Assembly (NCBI GenBank): GCA_002573605.1 | Contig: PDNA01000109.1 | Location: 40,533 to 104,532, forward strand | DNA from: Polytolypa hystricis UAMH7299 | Taxonomy: Eukaryota > Ascomycota > Eurotiomycetes > Onygenales | Direction of reading: 5' to 3' | DNA length: 64,000 nt | Shown here: positions 23,497-36,291 of the stretch, piece after piece | How positions within the stretch are numbered: position 1 is the first letter of the stretch | Layout of the letters: each line of letters begins with the position of its first letter | The notes under the pieces: generated by a model | Told to the model about the DNA's origin: nothing | Seen by the model: the letters and a program-made list of their open reading frames with translations, nothing else | The model's database searches: none | Translations under genes and position numbers: made by a program

Positions 23497-26400
23497 ATGG
23501 CCCGGCGCCGGCGGGAGAGCGATCAGGATATCACAAGACATGGCTCGGAGAGCTCGACTAATAGCAACGGCAGCTTCCTTTCACAAGAGACGGTGAAAAT
23601 GGGTCCGCGCGGTTCCGGTTCTGGGACGGCACCGCTGGAGAAGGATAATGGGAAGGATAGGTATGATGGGCTCCATGTCTTGATTTTTAACAGCTATGAT
23701 GGAGACGTGGACAAGGTTTGACTAACGCAAAATGCAGAGCGAAACGGCCGCCGCAAACAATATCCTTAGCGAACCTCGCCCCCCCCACGTATCTACGATC
23801 ACCATCCCCTGATATATCTCCTACAGATGTTCGAAATAACTCCGCTGGGTTCGGTAATCATAGGAAAGCGCTGGCTGTGCTTGGTGCTGGAGGCATGCAG
23901 AAACCGATCCCTTCACGTATTCCCCCTTCCAAATCCGCGGCCAACAGCTCGAGACTTTATCCCTCCCAATCATCCACCTCATCCCCGATGCTACCAAACA
24001 GTGCTCAAGGAACCTTCTTTAACGACTCTTCTGAATTCGAAACCTCCCCTGCTTTTCGTCCCACGGGCTCGCGAACCAACCCCGCGAACTCGCCAGACTT
24101 GGGCTTTGAAGACGATCGCCGGCGACCCTCGATCGCTAGCGCCACTACGGTAAGCAGTAACGGATCGAAGTCAAGCCGGAGTGGCAGCCGGTTCCATAAG
24201 CGGCTGCAGGGTTTCTTTGGCGACGAGTATAATAAATTTGATGTTCCGATGGAACGGACCCAGTCGCAGAGGACACCTAGTATTAACTCGCGCGCTGCGT
24301 CGAGCGCGCGGGAGAGGAATAATTCTCTCAATTCGCTGCAGCCTCTAGAGCGAACGGCCTCGCCTTCTCGTCCGCTCACGCCGCTTCCCTCGAGTGACGT
24401 TACCCCATGGATGTACCAAAGGTTTAATGTGAGTTTGTCGTGCTGCTGGGAGAATCCTATTCTTGAATTCGTGGTTGTTTGGTCAATTATACCAAGCGTT
24501 CTTAGACACTAATGCATGTTCCTAGGATATCCCACATTACGGAGATGCACCTATTCGCCCAGCTCCAACAGACCCTGATATCCACCGATATGCACCGATA
24601 GTGTCGAAAAATGGCTCGAAAGAATCGCGTCGTTTACACTTGCCTGGTCACAGGAATTCACGTAGCAGGGAAGGTAAAGATCCCTCAATTGGTTCAAATG
24701 GATCATCCCGCCCCAATTCGGGACGTGAGGAAGCCAACCTGCTCACGCGACGGCTAGGTTCTGGCATAACGCCTGCAAGTTCATCCACTAACCTGGGCGC
24801 CCGTTCAGCGAGTCCAACGTCTAGCCTGAGTGGTGGCCATCCGAGCCAAAGATCTCCTAATACCGCGCCGAGTAAGAGGACACTCCTCGATAAGCTCCGG
24901 CCTAACCGTAAGGCTGGCATTTCAAAGCTCAAGGAACTACCATCATCCGCAAGATCTCTTCATGATCCACTCAGAGCGGGGAAACTTTTGAAGCGAGAAT
25001 CATCTCCGGTAAGGCGTGGTAGGAACGGGAGTTTCGATACTAACCCGTCTGGAAGACAATGGGAACCGATCGATTATGACCGCAAAAAGGATGGCAAAGA
25101 TGGAAAGCTCCGCCACCATCGTTTTCCCTTTAGGCACGAGTCGAAAGAGAGCGATAAAGAGCGTGAGCGTCGCGATACGTTTGACGAGGAGCATCGCGTT
25201 TTCCATATAGATACGGACTTTAGTAACTTGGAAAATATCGTCAATCAGATTCGGAGCCTGTCCCCAACTGACAATGGTGGCATATACACCGGTGGACCGG
25301 TTCCTGAGGACAAGGAAAGAGAGCTGAAGAACCCACACGAGGTATTAGCGGGCGACTGGCATGCTCCGGAGAGTTGGGCGGTCAAAAAGCTTGGGGCCGA
25401 TGTTGTTGGTCGACTTCCTGAGTTGTCAGATGAGGATGCGAGTATGTCTGTTGACCAAGACGGCCGGCCATATTGTGTTCGCATATTCCGCATTGACTCC
25501 ACTTTTGCGACACTCTCTTCCGGCCTCAACACGACGGTCACTGACATCCTCGAGATGCTTGGTCGAAAGTCCTTTTTACAGGATGACTTGAACAATTACG
25601 AAATCGTGCTGCGGAAGAATGATCTTTCTAGGACCCTCGAGCATGGCGAGAGACCTATATTGATGCAAAAACGCCTCCTCGAACAAGCCGGCTATAAGCA
25701 ATCTGATAGAATTGCGGATATAGGGCGGGAAGATAATAGCTATCTTTGCAGCTTTACGTTCCTTCCTACGAAGCTCAGCGGTTACTCCAGCCTTGACGTC
25801 GATCCGGGGTTTAATAAGAACCAGAAGTTTAGTCATGTGGATCTCCAGGGGCGCAGTCTTATCACTATTCCGATTACATTATACCGCAAAGCGCCGGAGA
25901 TCATATCGCTGAACTTGTCACGGAATTTGGCTCTGGATGTTCCTAAGGATTTCATTCAGAGCTGTATTAATCTCCGGGAGATCAAGTACATCAGCAACGA
26001 AGCGTGGCGCCTCCCATCGAGCTTTAGCCTGGCATCTAGATTGACATACTTGGATATCTCGAATAATCGGCTGGAGCAGCTAGAGCACGCGGAGCTCCAT
26101 AGGCTTCGCGGGCTTGTGAGCGTTAAGATGGCGAACAATAAGCTTTCCGGCTTACCCTCATACTTTGGAGAGTTTACCTCATTAAGGAGTTTGAATATCT
26201 CGTCAAATAATTTCAGAGTATTTCCGGATTTTCTATGCAACCTTAAGAGCCTGGTTGACCTGGACATCAGTTTTAACAAGATTACGGATCTGCCGAGGAT
26301 CGGAAAGTTGAAGTCACTGGAGCGGTTGTGGGTGACGAATAACGCGCTGCGTGGACCTCTGGGCGAGACTTTCAGGACGCTATCGAATCTCAAGGAGATT

Positions 26401-29400
26401 GATGCTCGGTTCAATGAGATCACGAGTATTGATAATATTGCTCTACTGCCACGTCTTGAGCAGCTACTTGTCGGGCACAATAAGGTGACCACGTTCTCAG
26501 GCACGTTTATGAAGCTTCGAACTCTGGTGCTGGATCACTGCCCCGTGACGGAGTTTGATCTGATCGCACAAGTTCCGACTCTCACCTCCCTCAACATCGC
26601 CTCTGCCAAGCTCGTACAGTTCAAAGACACCCTCTTCAGCAATATGCCAAATCTGACCAAGCTTGTGCTGAACAAAAATCACTTCGTTACTTTGTCTACT
26701 TATATAGGAACCCTCCGCAGGCTAGAACATTTCAGCATTGCAAAGAATCCGCTTTCGACCCTCCCGCACACAATAGGCTGTCTGACGGAACTGAAAAATC
26801 TTAATCTACGAGAATGTAATTTGAGCAAATTACCTCCGGAGATATGGTACTGCTCTAAATTGGAGACATTGAATATCTCGTCAAACGTTCTTGATAGCTT
26901 TCCGCGGCCTGCTGCCCATCCGCCACCGGTGCCGACTGAAGCCCAGCTCAATGGTATCACTCCCGCGTCCACGCCTGGTCTATCTACGTCGCCTAGCTAC
27001 GAAGAGCTTGGGAGACTGGAGGACTTCGAGGCTCGAAGGCCCAGTCAAGCATCTGGAGGTTTGCTTAGTGTGGGTAGCTCACCTGGTGGAGGTACTCATA
27101 GGAAAGGATCAATTGCTTCTCTCCATGGATCTCTTGCTAGGAAGGCATCGATTACCTCACGTGCTCCAACTGATGGATCGACATACACTCGCAAAGATTC
27201 AAACTGGTCTCAAAAGGTCGCTAACACCTTTGCGCCATCGCTTCGACATCTCGCGATTGCTGATAATCGTCTCGAAGACGATATCTTCCAGCAGCTAGCA
27301 CTCCTTGTCGAGCTGCGGGTCTTGAACCTATCGTACAATGTGATCACCGAGATTCCTCCGGGCCTGGTTAAGCGGTGGCCGTACCTCGTGGAACTTTACC
27401 TTTCGGGCAATGAGTTAAGCGCCCTTCCTTCAGACGATCTGGAGGAATCCAGTTACCTCAAGGTCCTCCATATCAATGGAAACAAGTTCCAAGTCCTCCC
27501 CGCCGAACTGTGCAAGGTGAACCGACTTGCGATTCTGGATGTCGGAAGCAATGCGCTGAAATATAACGTCTCCAACTGGCCGTATGACTGGAATTGGAAT
27601 TGGAACCACAACCTCAAATACCTCAACTTCTCAGGGAACAAGCGGTTTGAAGTCAAGCCAAGCACCTCTTACGTCTCGGGTGTGCCCTCTGTTAACGGAA
27701 CTGACTTGACGAACTTTAATTCCTTGAATCATCTCCGGGTACTGGGTTTGATGGACGTTACGTTGACGATTCCGACTATTCCTGACCAAACTGAAGACAG
27801 GCGAGTTCGGACGTCTGCGTCTCTATCTGGCTCTATTACGTACGGTATGGCGGATTCCCTTGGGAGAACTGAACATCTTTCCATGATAGATATGGTGGTC
27901 CCGCGGTTTAGGGGCAATGAGATGGAGACACTCATCGGTCTTTTCGATGGCCAAGCGTCCATGAGCACCGGATCAAAAGTCGCCAAGTTCCTCCATGAAA
28001 CCTTCTCAAGCACTTTCACAACCGAACTCAAGAGACTCAGGCCAGGTGAATCGGCTTCGGATGCGTTGAGACGGAGCTTCCTTGCCCTCAATAAGGATAT
28101 GGCGACGGCGGCCTACAGGCCAATGGATGACCGAGAACCTCGACAGACTGCCACCCCAATGTCAGCTGCTGCCAAGGTCTTGAATCGTGATGATGCGCAT
28201 ATCGGTGGCGTGGCTACGATATTGTACCTGCATAATTTGGAACTGTATGCTGCCAACGTTGGCGATGCCCAAGCTGTACTTGTCCAGTCAAGCGGCCAAT
28301 TCAAGTTCCTCACGACAAATCACGATCCAGCCGAGAGTAACGAGAGAGAGCGGATCCGTGAAGCTGGTGGGTTTGTTTCTAGGAATGGAAAATTAAACGA
28401 TCATCTCTCTGTATCGCGGGCGTTTGGCTATTTCCACATGATGCCCGCAGTCATGGCGGCTCCAAACACACTCAGGGTTACGCTGACGGATCAGGATGAG
28501 ATGATTATTATTGCGTCTGGCGAGCTGTGGAACTTTGTCACACCGGACGTTGTCGTGGACGTGGCGCGAGCCGATCGCGGGGATCCTATGATTGCGTCGC
28601 AAAAGATTCGTGATTTGGCTATTGCTTATGGGGCTACAAACAAGATTATGGTTATGATTGCTGGTGTTACCGATCTTAAACGACGCGAGAGAAGCAAGCT
28701 TAATAGAACCACTAGCGTCTCCATGGGCATGCCGTTGCTGCATGATGAAATCATCCAGACGAAACGCGGCAAGCGATTGAAGGAAGGCCCCGGTGATTCG
28801 CGCTTGGCACGCTTGGATCGCGTGGAGGCGCCGACGGGCGAGCTGGCGATCATCTTTACGGATATCAAGATGTCTACATCTCTGTGGGAGACCTATCCTG
28901 TGGCGATGCGGTCCGCGATTCAGATCCATAATGAACTTTTCCGCAGGCAATTGAGCATCATTGGTGGGTTCGAAGTCAAAACCGAAGGTGATGCGTTTAT
29001 GGTCTCGTTCTCAACAGCCTCTGCGGCGCTGCTTTGGTGCTTTACTTGCCAGGCCGCACTCTTGGAGGCGCCGTGGCCACAGGAAATCCTGCAAACGCCC
29101 CCCTGTCGAGAACAGTATGACGCGGACGGAAATCTCATATACCGAGGCTTGTCTGTACGAATGGGAATTCATTGGGGAAGACCCGTGTGTGAAAAGGATA
29201 CTACGACAGGCCGGATGGATTACTTTGGTCCCATGGTGAATCGCGCGTCACGCATTGCAGCTGTTGCAGATGGCGGCGAGATCTTCGTGTCGTCTGATTT
29301 CGTGGCTGAGATCCAGCGCTCGCTGGAGAATTTGGCGGATTACGAACGCACAAGCTCAGCTGGATCAGAGGAGGCGTATTCTGAAGATATCATCACCTCC

Positions 29401-30261
29401 AACATTCGCCGCGAGCTCTACCAATTGAGCTCCCAGGGCTTCGAGGTGAAGGATATGGGCGAGCGCAAACTCAAGGGCCTTGAGAATCCAGAGTTCGTTT
29501 ACCTGATGTACCCGCATTCCCTTGCCAGTCGTCTTACTGTGCAGCGCGACATGTCCGATAAAGCGAAGCCGGCCATGTTGCCAATTTTCATGGGCCCGGG
29601 CAAGAAGAGCAGCATCGAGGCGGAGCTTGTGTGGCGCCTGTGGAAGGTGTCGCTGCGGCTCGAAGGGTTTTGTAGTGCGCTGGAAAATTCTGGGCCTGTA
29701 GGACTAAGGGAGCCGGATACGGGCCTGCTGGATACGATTAAGGGTAGTAACAGTGATATTTTGGAAAGTGAGGTTATGGCGTTGATTGAGCATCAGGTCA
29801 CTCGCATTGAGGTTGGTTTCTCCCCCCCCTTTTATATACCCGTGGGTTCGATTTTTTGGTTTGAATTGGAAGGTGTGATAACTAACTGTTTTTTTTTTTT
29901 TTGGTAGACCTGCGCCAACACACTCACAATCCGCCATATGATAAAGCCACTGAGACCCGGCGACACACTCGAAGATCACGCCATGCCCATGGCCGACATC
30001 CTCAAGCAGCTGCAGGCCCAATTGACCGAGTTTAGAGTCCTGAAAGAGCAGATGAGCGCCATACCTACTCCCCCACTCGATATAGTGCGGCAGGAAGCTA
30101 CTATGGTGAATGGAGCGTCGGATGACAGCGTTGTACTAAATGGGATTGAGCCGCCTGACCAGACGAAGAGTAGTTTGGATGAAGCCAGGATTAAGGAGGT
30201 TGATGGTGATGAAGAGGAAGAGGCGGCGGAGAAAGAGCGATACAAGGAGTACTGTGCATAA
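23497..30261 (+). CDS. Adenylate cyclase
   Basis: Makes cAMP from ATP for PKA signalling at the plasma membrane. Exons 23497-23660, 23738-24428, 24526-29811 and 29908-30261 give 2164 aa; the last intron has a weak donor GTTGGT but a clear CTAAC branch and GTAG. Order: a Ser-rich N-terminus; a Gα-binding-like segment (EHRVFHIDTDFSNLENIV, ~510-530); a Ras-associating domain (CVRIFRIDSTF, from ~602); leucine-rich repeats (~740-1340), interrupted by a Ser/Pro-rich insert near 27000-27230; a PP2C-like domain (IGLFDGQASM, from ~1390); a class III cyclase domain from ~1720 with IIFTDIKMSTSLWE, KTEGDAFMV and MDYFGPMVNRASR; and a C-terminal CAP-binding-like tail. This is the standard fungal CyaA/Cyr1 architecture. 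An in-frame Met 15 codons upstream is an alternative start. Confidence 0.95.
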
Positions 30262-31400
30262 GGGCGCGGGCTTTCTGTCGCCCCCATATGCGAAACATTG
30301 GCGAACCAATGGCGCCAGCTATCTACCCTTTTTTTCTTTTATCCCTTCATTTGTATTAATTTCTCATCGTCGAGTGTCTTCCTTTTTATTTAGCATTTGT
30401 CTGCTTTTTTTTCTTTCCCTTTTATTGGAGTTGTTATTAGGCTGCCAGCTTAGAGGGATGGGACCGCTTTTGTTATTGTTTTGTCGGGCTCAAACTTGCT
30501 TACCTGGGCCCCCCGTCGGTCATCTTGGGGGGGCTGCCTGATTATATGAGGCGTTTCATTTTTTGGGTTTCTTTCTTTCTGTCTTTTTTACCTCCCTTTT
30601 GGTTTTTCTTTTTTTGATATAATGGGTGTTTTTGGTTGGGGCGGGGTTGATTTAATGCAAGCGTCAAGGTGTTGTTATTTTTTATCTTTCTTTTTCTTTC
30701 TTTCCTCCCAGATCTCTCTTTTCCTAGCCTGCCTGACCCCCCTATTTTTTCTGTTTTCGTGTTTCTCCCGAAAAACTCATCACGGATTGGCTTTTCTTTT
30801 TGTTGGCTTTCCGATGTTAAGAACAGGACTTTTCTTTCTTTTTTATCTTATTTCCTTCCTGCTATATTTTTCTTGCTTCTACTTTTCCTTTTCATCTCTC
30901 TTTTTTATTTTTAAATGCGTTGGAAATCTCTGGTGCGAAACTCTATTTGCTTTATTTGGAAGATTCCCTTTTTCTGGGTGTGTGGGTGGGGTGGGTGGCC
31001 TTGGTCATTGACGTCATTTACTTTTTCTTTCTTTTTGTTTTCATGAAAAGAATAATATTGGTTGTTTTGTTGGATACATAATGAATATCATTTTGCAATT
31101 GGAATGCAGTATAATAATGGATTCATCTTGATACATACTGGTCTTCAGACGTCATCACCATGGACCTCTTGTTATGTTTACGGAAGTAACCGGAGCATCA
31201 AACTTGAACCAACGTATCTTGAAATCCTGACAAAAAAACACTTGCGCCCGAATTCCTTCATTATAAATCAATTTTTCTGGTTGACCTCGAGTCGGTATCA
31301 AACGTGTATATATATAGAGCGCCATGTGCTCCATACATACTAATACTAATCGTCCACAAGTACAATTCTCATCCCCCTAGTACTACAACCGCCTGTCATC
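30262..31400. other. Intergenic, T-rich cyclase 3' region and PRISE promoter
   Basis: Marked T/pyrimidine-rich strand bias from about 30310 to 31050, as in long fungal 3' untranslated regions. A TATATATA run at about 31308 precedes the next gene by ~90 nt. No gene seen. Confidence 0.6.
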
Positions 31401-32835
31401 ATGGTCGAAGTTCAGCACATCCAGTCAAAAGGCATTTACCACGGCCTGCCTGTTTTCCCAGATGACGTACAAGGGCTCACGGCGATTGTCACCGGAGCCA
31501 ACGGTATGTCAGGGGAACATATGGTAAGTATCCACACCCAAGTCATGAAAGCGCATGCTGTTGCAAAGTCCCAACACCGCTAATCTTGAGTTCAATTCCA
31601 GCTCCGTGTCCTCTGTGAGTCTCCGAAGCGATGGACAAAAATATACGCCGTGTCCCGACGGCCACTGAATGGGGAATGGCCAAGTCATGTCGAGCATGTT
31701 TCCATGGACCTCCTTCAATCGCCTGAGGCATTGGCAGCGCAGATGAAGGAACGTGGAATGAAGGTGGACTATGCTTTCTTCTTTGCTTACATCCAGCCGC
31801 AAGCTGAAGAAGGAAAGACTCTCTGGAGCGCTGCTGAGACGCTAGTAGAGATCAATAGTAAGTCTGGTCCAAGCCAGGAGTTGTGATTATATATATGGAG
31901 GGGTGGTAAGTACATATGTAACTAACAGGAGGAGGGGATCTACAGCACGGCTATTGCGCAACTTTCTTGATGGACTAGCTCTCTCCAACGCACTGCCAAA
32001 AAGGGTACTTCTCCAACTCGGTGCAAAGTATTATGGTGTGCACCTAGGCCCACCTGCCACTCCACAGGAAGAATCCGATCCACGCGTTGATCTGGAACCA
32101 AACTTCTATTATACTCAAGAAGATTGTCTGCGGGAATTCGCTCAGAAGCATGGAATTGGATATAATACCACTCGTCCATCCTGGGTTCCTGGTGCTGTTC
32201 CTGATGCAGCCATGAATCTCTGCTACCCGCTAGCAATCTACGCAACTGTCCAGAAACATCTGAAAAAGCCTCTTGAATTTCCAATGGATCTGACAGCCTG
32301 GGAAACAAACCAGACCATGTCCTCTGCTCAATTGAACTGTTATCTTTCAGAATGGGCTATTTTGACAGACAAGGCGAAGAATGAGGCTTTCAACGCATCC
32401 GACGACTGCCCCTTTACTTGGGGGAAATTCTGGCCAAAGCTCGCACAGAGATTCGATATACCATGGAAAAAACCAGCCAGCGATCCTTCTCTCTACAGAG
32501 AATCTGAAACACCATACAATCCGCCTCCTCGCGGATTTGGACCTCCGGGGAAATTGCGATATAGATTTACTCTCACAGAATGGGCCAAGCAACCTGATGT
32601 CCAACGCGCTTGGAAGGAAATTGCTGAAACTCACCAGCTTGCCAACAAGGAGTTGGTGGATATTGACCGGATTTTCGGATTCACAGACGCAGCTTTGACA
32701 TGGTCTTATCCCATCAGCTTCAGTATGAGCAAAGCAAAGAAGTTTGGCTTCTTCGGCACAGTCGATAGCAACGAGTCCATCTTCAGTGTTTTGCAGGAAT
32801 TTGTGGACTTGAAGATGATCCCTCCTCTTCCCTAA
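31401..32835 (+). CDS. PRISE-type NAD(P)-dependent reductase (SDR superfamily)
   Basis: Exons 31401-31523, 31602-31857 and 31946-32835 give 422 aa; the third exon uses GATCTACAG as acceptor because the nearer CTAACAG breaks the frame. A Rossmann start IVTGANGMSGEHM is followed by YAVSRRPL and a central YY/PSWVPGA region; LLQLGAKYYGVHLG is typical of progesterone 5-beta-reductase/iridoid-synthase-like (PRISE) proteins, which reduce enones. In fungi such genes occur both in clusters (SirQ-like) and alone. The neighbours (cyclase, nuclear envelope gene) do not suggest a cluster. Substrate unknown. Confidence 0.85.
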
Positions 32836-33847
32836 GGGCACCGGATATCCGAGCTATGGCAGCGGACCTAGAAGGAGTAAGAAAAGCATAAATTCAATTG
32901 GAATAAAGATAACAACCTCACCTTACTGTGAACTCAGACCCGCAATCGGAAGGAGCAGTTTGGATCACAATAGGTGATATCACGGTCAATGAAATAGAAT
33001 ACTCCAGCACCTAGCAGGTCACACCACCTACTGGGTGATCCATTCTTTCGAACATGCGTCGCATTCACCAAACAAGTGAAAATGTCAAAAACAAAAGAAA
33101 GTCAAGCTTCCTATGTTGAAGGAAGATTTTGTTTAGCTATTGAAGCAATCAAAAAAGACCAGATTTCTAGTATTAGAGCTGCTGCCAAGTTGTACATACA
33201 ATGTTTCTCACTCCACCCTTACCTATCAAGTAAATAGCTGTCTGACATGAATGATAGTGTTTATTGAAGCAGCTTGCGCCACATCCATATCACGTGATTA
33301 TGGCTGATGTTCCTCTATTTCACGCTTTACCTGTTTGGGCTTTGCTGCCTCTTTCGCCATCCTGCAAGCATCATTCATGCCAGCTTTGAGATCCATCTTT
33401 CTCCCTTTGAGAACTATCATCTTCTTTTCAATTCACCCATCCTATCCTGCATAGTATTCACTTTATCCCCTTGTCAAAGTCAGCTCGATCTGTTTTCTAT
33501 TTTGTTTACGAGACTATCGAGGTAATCTGGCATCTCGCCCCGCTAAGTCCGCCTGTTGCCCTGGATACGGGGACACCAACAATTTGTTTTGCTCAACTTC
33601 CCAAGGAAAAAAAAAAGGCAATTGACATCCCGCACCTGCAAATATCAGCCCACGAGGAACATCCAAGAAAGAAACTGCGTAGCCAATCCGCTTTGTGTTT
33701 TCTTCATTTCTTTTGGGAAAAAAACCATCTCTCTCCTCTAGTTCCTAGGCTGTCTTTCCTTTTTTTGTTTTCCCCTCCCAGAGCTGTTGAGTGACATCAC
33801 AGCGAAAAAAAGAGGAAAAAAAAGTAACAAAAAAGCTGCCATCAACC
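32836..33847. other. Intergenic: PRISE 3' flank and HeH-gene promoter
   Basis: Holds a TCACGTGA at 33290-33297 and a pyrimidine-rich leader from ~33340 to 33790. No supportable gene. Confidence 0.55.
33290..33297. promoter_or_regulatory. TCACGTGA E-box, HeH-gene upstream region
   Basis: Perfect palindromic E-box within ATCACGTGAT, ~550 nt upstream of 33848. Distance makes its role uncertain. Confidence 0.35.
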
Positions 33848-36291
33848 ATGGCGTCCGATTCGGAGAATGGCGATCTCGCATATCTTGATCCGGACTTCGA
33901 TCTCTCTTCCCTCACCGTGCCTCGTATCCGCTCAATCCTCGTCAGCCATGATGTGCCCTACCCTGCTTCTGCGAAGAAGAGCCAGCTCATCGACATCCTG
34001 CGCGCAGAGATCCTCCCGCAAGCGAAGAAGCTGCTCCGCGAGCGCGAGCGCGTGAGGAGAACGAGTAAAGGCATCACCAACATGCCGAGTAGCCAGGAGA
34101 CCGACGATGACGATGTTGTGGAAGTGGCGCGTGCTCCTGTCACGCCGGGGACACTGCGCAGGGGACGATCAAGACCGAGCACAAGAGCGTCGACGGCAGA
34201 GACGTGGGCTACAGAGGATAGTTCTGTCAAGTCCGGGACGGCGTCGTCGCGGCGGAGAACTATGAAGCATCCACGTGCAGAGGATACGGAGACGGACGTT
34301 AGTGCTATTGATGCGACGCCCAGACGGTCTAGTCGCAAAGTGAGGAAGAGCGAGGCTTTCCCTACTCCGCGCGCGTCGACGGCTGATCATGAGGACTTGC
34401 CGTCGCCGGTGAAGCGCGAGACGAGGGAGAGCAGTATTTTCACAGACGATAACCCGTTTCAGAGCGGGAGTTCGCCGATAGAGAAACTCACGCCCCGCGC
34501 TAGGACGATTAGTGTGGAGCATAATACTAGGAGGAAGAGCAGTGGCAGACATTCTGTCGAGGTGTCGGCTACAGAGGAGCGGAGGAAGCGGAAAACTGAA
34601 CCCCTATCGTCGAGGGTCAAGCAGGAGGAAAATTTCGTGGTTCCTACTCGGTCGACTTTTGAGATCCCTCGTGCTAGTAGATCTTTGACTCCGAAGATTG
34701 AGGAATCTGAGGAGGAGGAGGACGAGATTGAGGCGGGTGAGGAATTTACACCGGAAGAGGAGCAGGAGCTTGCTGAGGAGGCGGTTGAGGGAGGAAAGCG
34801 GGATTCAGCGATTCGACGACGACAGACGAAGAGCCAAGGACGAGCTGGTAGATTCGCGTCATGGCTCGTCATATTTACTCTTGTTGGTGGATTTGCCGCA
34901 TGGTGGAGGAAGGAGAAGGTTGAAATCGGCTACTGTGGTATCGGAAAACCTCATTGGTCTCTGGATGATACCAAAGTCCCTGAATGGGCAAGTATTCTGG
35001 AACCACAGTGTGAGCCCTGCCCGCAGCATGCGTTCTGCTATTCCAATTTCGAAGCGAGATGTGAGAAGGATTTTGTGCTTCAACACCACCCGCTCTCTTT
35101 GAATGGATTGATCCCCTTGCCACCTTCGTGCGAAGCGGATAGCGAGAAATCCCGTCGTGTCAAGAGCGTTGCGCAGAAGGCTATTGCCGCATTGAGGGAG
35201 CGCAAAGCGAAGTGGGAATGCGGCGAGATCGGGAAAAATGGTGAAGAGGTCGAGTCGGCTGACATGACTGCTGCGGAGCTTCGAGCTGAAATCGCGAAGC
35301 AGAAACGGAAGGGCATGACTGAGGAGGAGTTTGAGGAACTCTGGAAGGGTGCTATCGGAGAGATTACTGGAAGGGAGGAGATTATTACCAGCACGAGAGG
35401 GTAAGTTGATCCTCTTTTTATTTGGTTTATCGGGTTTACTTCCCCCGCCGCTTGGATTTGCTATGTTTTGGACGAGATATTAGAGTATTTTTCCGTGATA
35501 GCATCTTCAAGGGGTTGTACTTCTTTTCTTCCCCATTGTAAAATTTATTCTTCTTTTTAAATTTTTTTTAAACTTGAAATGTCTGACGAAATGCGCAAAA
35601 TCTTTCCACCAACTAACAGAGTCGCCGACGAATCCACAGTCCGTCATCCTCACCAACAAACACATACGCGTCCACATCCCTCGCGCGGCTCTCCCTCTCC
35701 TGTGCGCTCCGCCGCCACATTCGACACACTATCTTCGCGTATCGATTCCCTCTTCTCCTTCTAATCCTATCTGCGGTGTTTACTGTATATATTCGTTCGC
35801 GGCTGCGCGCTGCGCGCTCAGATGCCGCACGCGTCCCCGCCCTGGTGGCCATGACGCTTGACCGACTCGCCACGCAAGCGGCTCTACATGCGCGCGGCGA
35901 AGCTCCCGAGGCGTGGGTTTCCATCGGCCAATTACGAGATGATGTGCTTAGAGACGAGCTACGGGGTAGCCGCCGCGAGAAGTTGTGGAAATTGGTGCGC
36001 GGTGTGGTTGAGGGGAATGCGAATGTGCGCGCATCGGTTCGCGAGGGAAGGGGTGGGGATGTGTCGAGGGTGTGGGAGTGGATTGGTGTGATTGGGGGAG
36101 CGGGGGAATGGGATGGTGGTAGTAATAGTAATAGTGCGCGACGGGAGAGTGCGAGGGTTAGGTTCTCGCTTTCTTCACCTGGTGGTGGTGTGGGTGAGAC
36201 GGAGACGGGAGCTGGTGGTAATGTGGAGGAGGCGCGGGAGGGGGGGAAGAGGGAGATGAGAAGGTGGACTGAGAGGAGACCGGCGTATTGA
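33848..36291 (+). CDS. Inner nuclear membrane protein, HeH/LEM and MAN1 C-terminal domains (Src1/Heh type)
   Basis: Anchors chromatin at the inner nuclear membrane and supports NPC and nuclear envelope quality control. Exons 33848-35400 and 35622-36291 give 740 aa; the donor is GTAAGT and the acceptor CTAACAGAG is chosen by frame. Residues ~15-55 form the helix-extension-helix motif (LTVPRIRSILVSHDVPYP, KSQLIDILRAEI). A long basic/acidic Ser-Arg-rich nucleoplasmic region follows with NLS-like KR runs. TM1 is WLVIFTLVGGFAAWW (~337), then a luminal domain with four or more Cys (CEPCPQHAFC), then TM2 FPLLLLILSAVFTVYI in exon 2, and the MAN1 winged-helix region (LRDDVLRDELRGSRREKLW, VWEWIG). The far C-terminus is Gly/Ser-rich. 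The intron is long (221 nt), so its exact acceptor is the least certain part. Confidence 0.88.

Noticed and set aside
31922..31930. CTAACAG as acceptor of the second PRISE intron
   Set aside because: Joining there shifts the frame and gives stops; GATCTACAG at 31945 restores the conserved reading.
8247..32835. A secondary-metabolite cluster (P450, SDR, PRISE reductase)
   Set aside because: The genes are separated by kilobases and by TYS1, Crh and adenylate cyclase, there is no PKS, NRPS or terpene synthase, and the SDR is dead.
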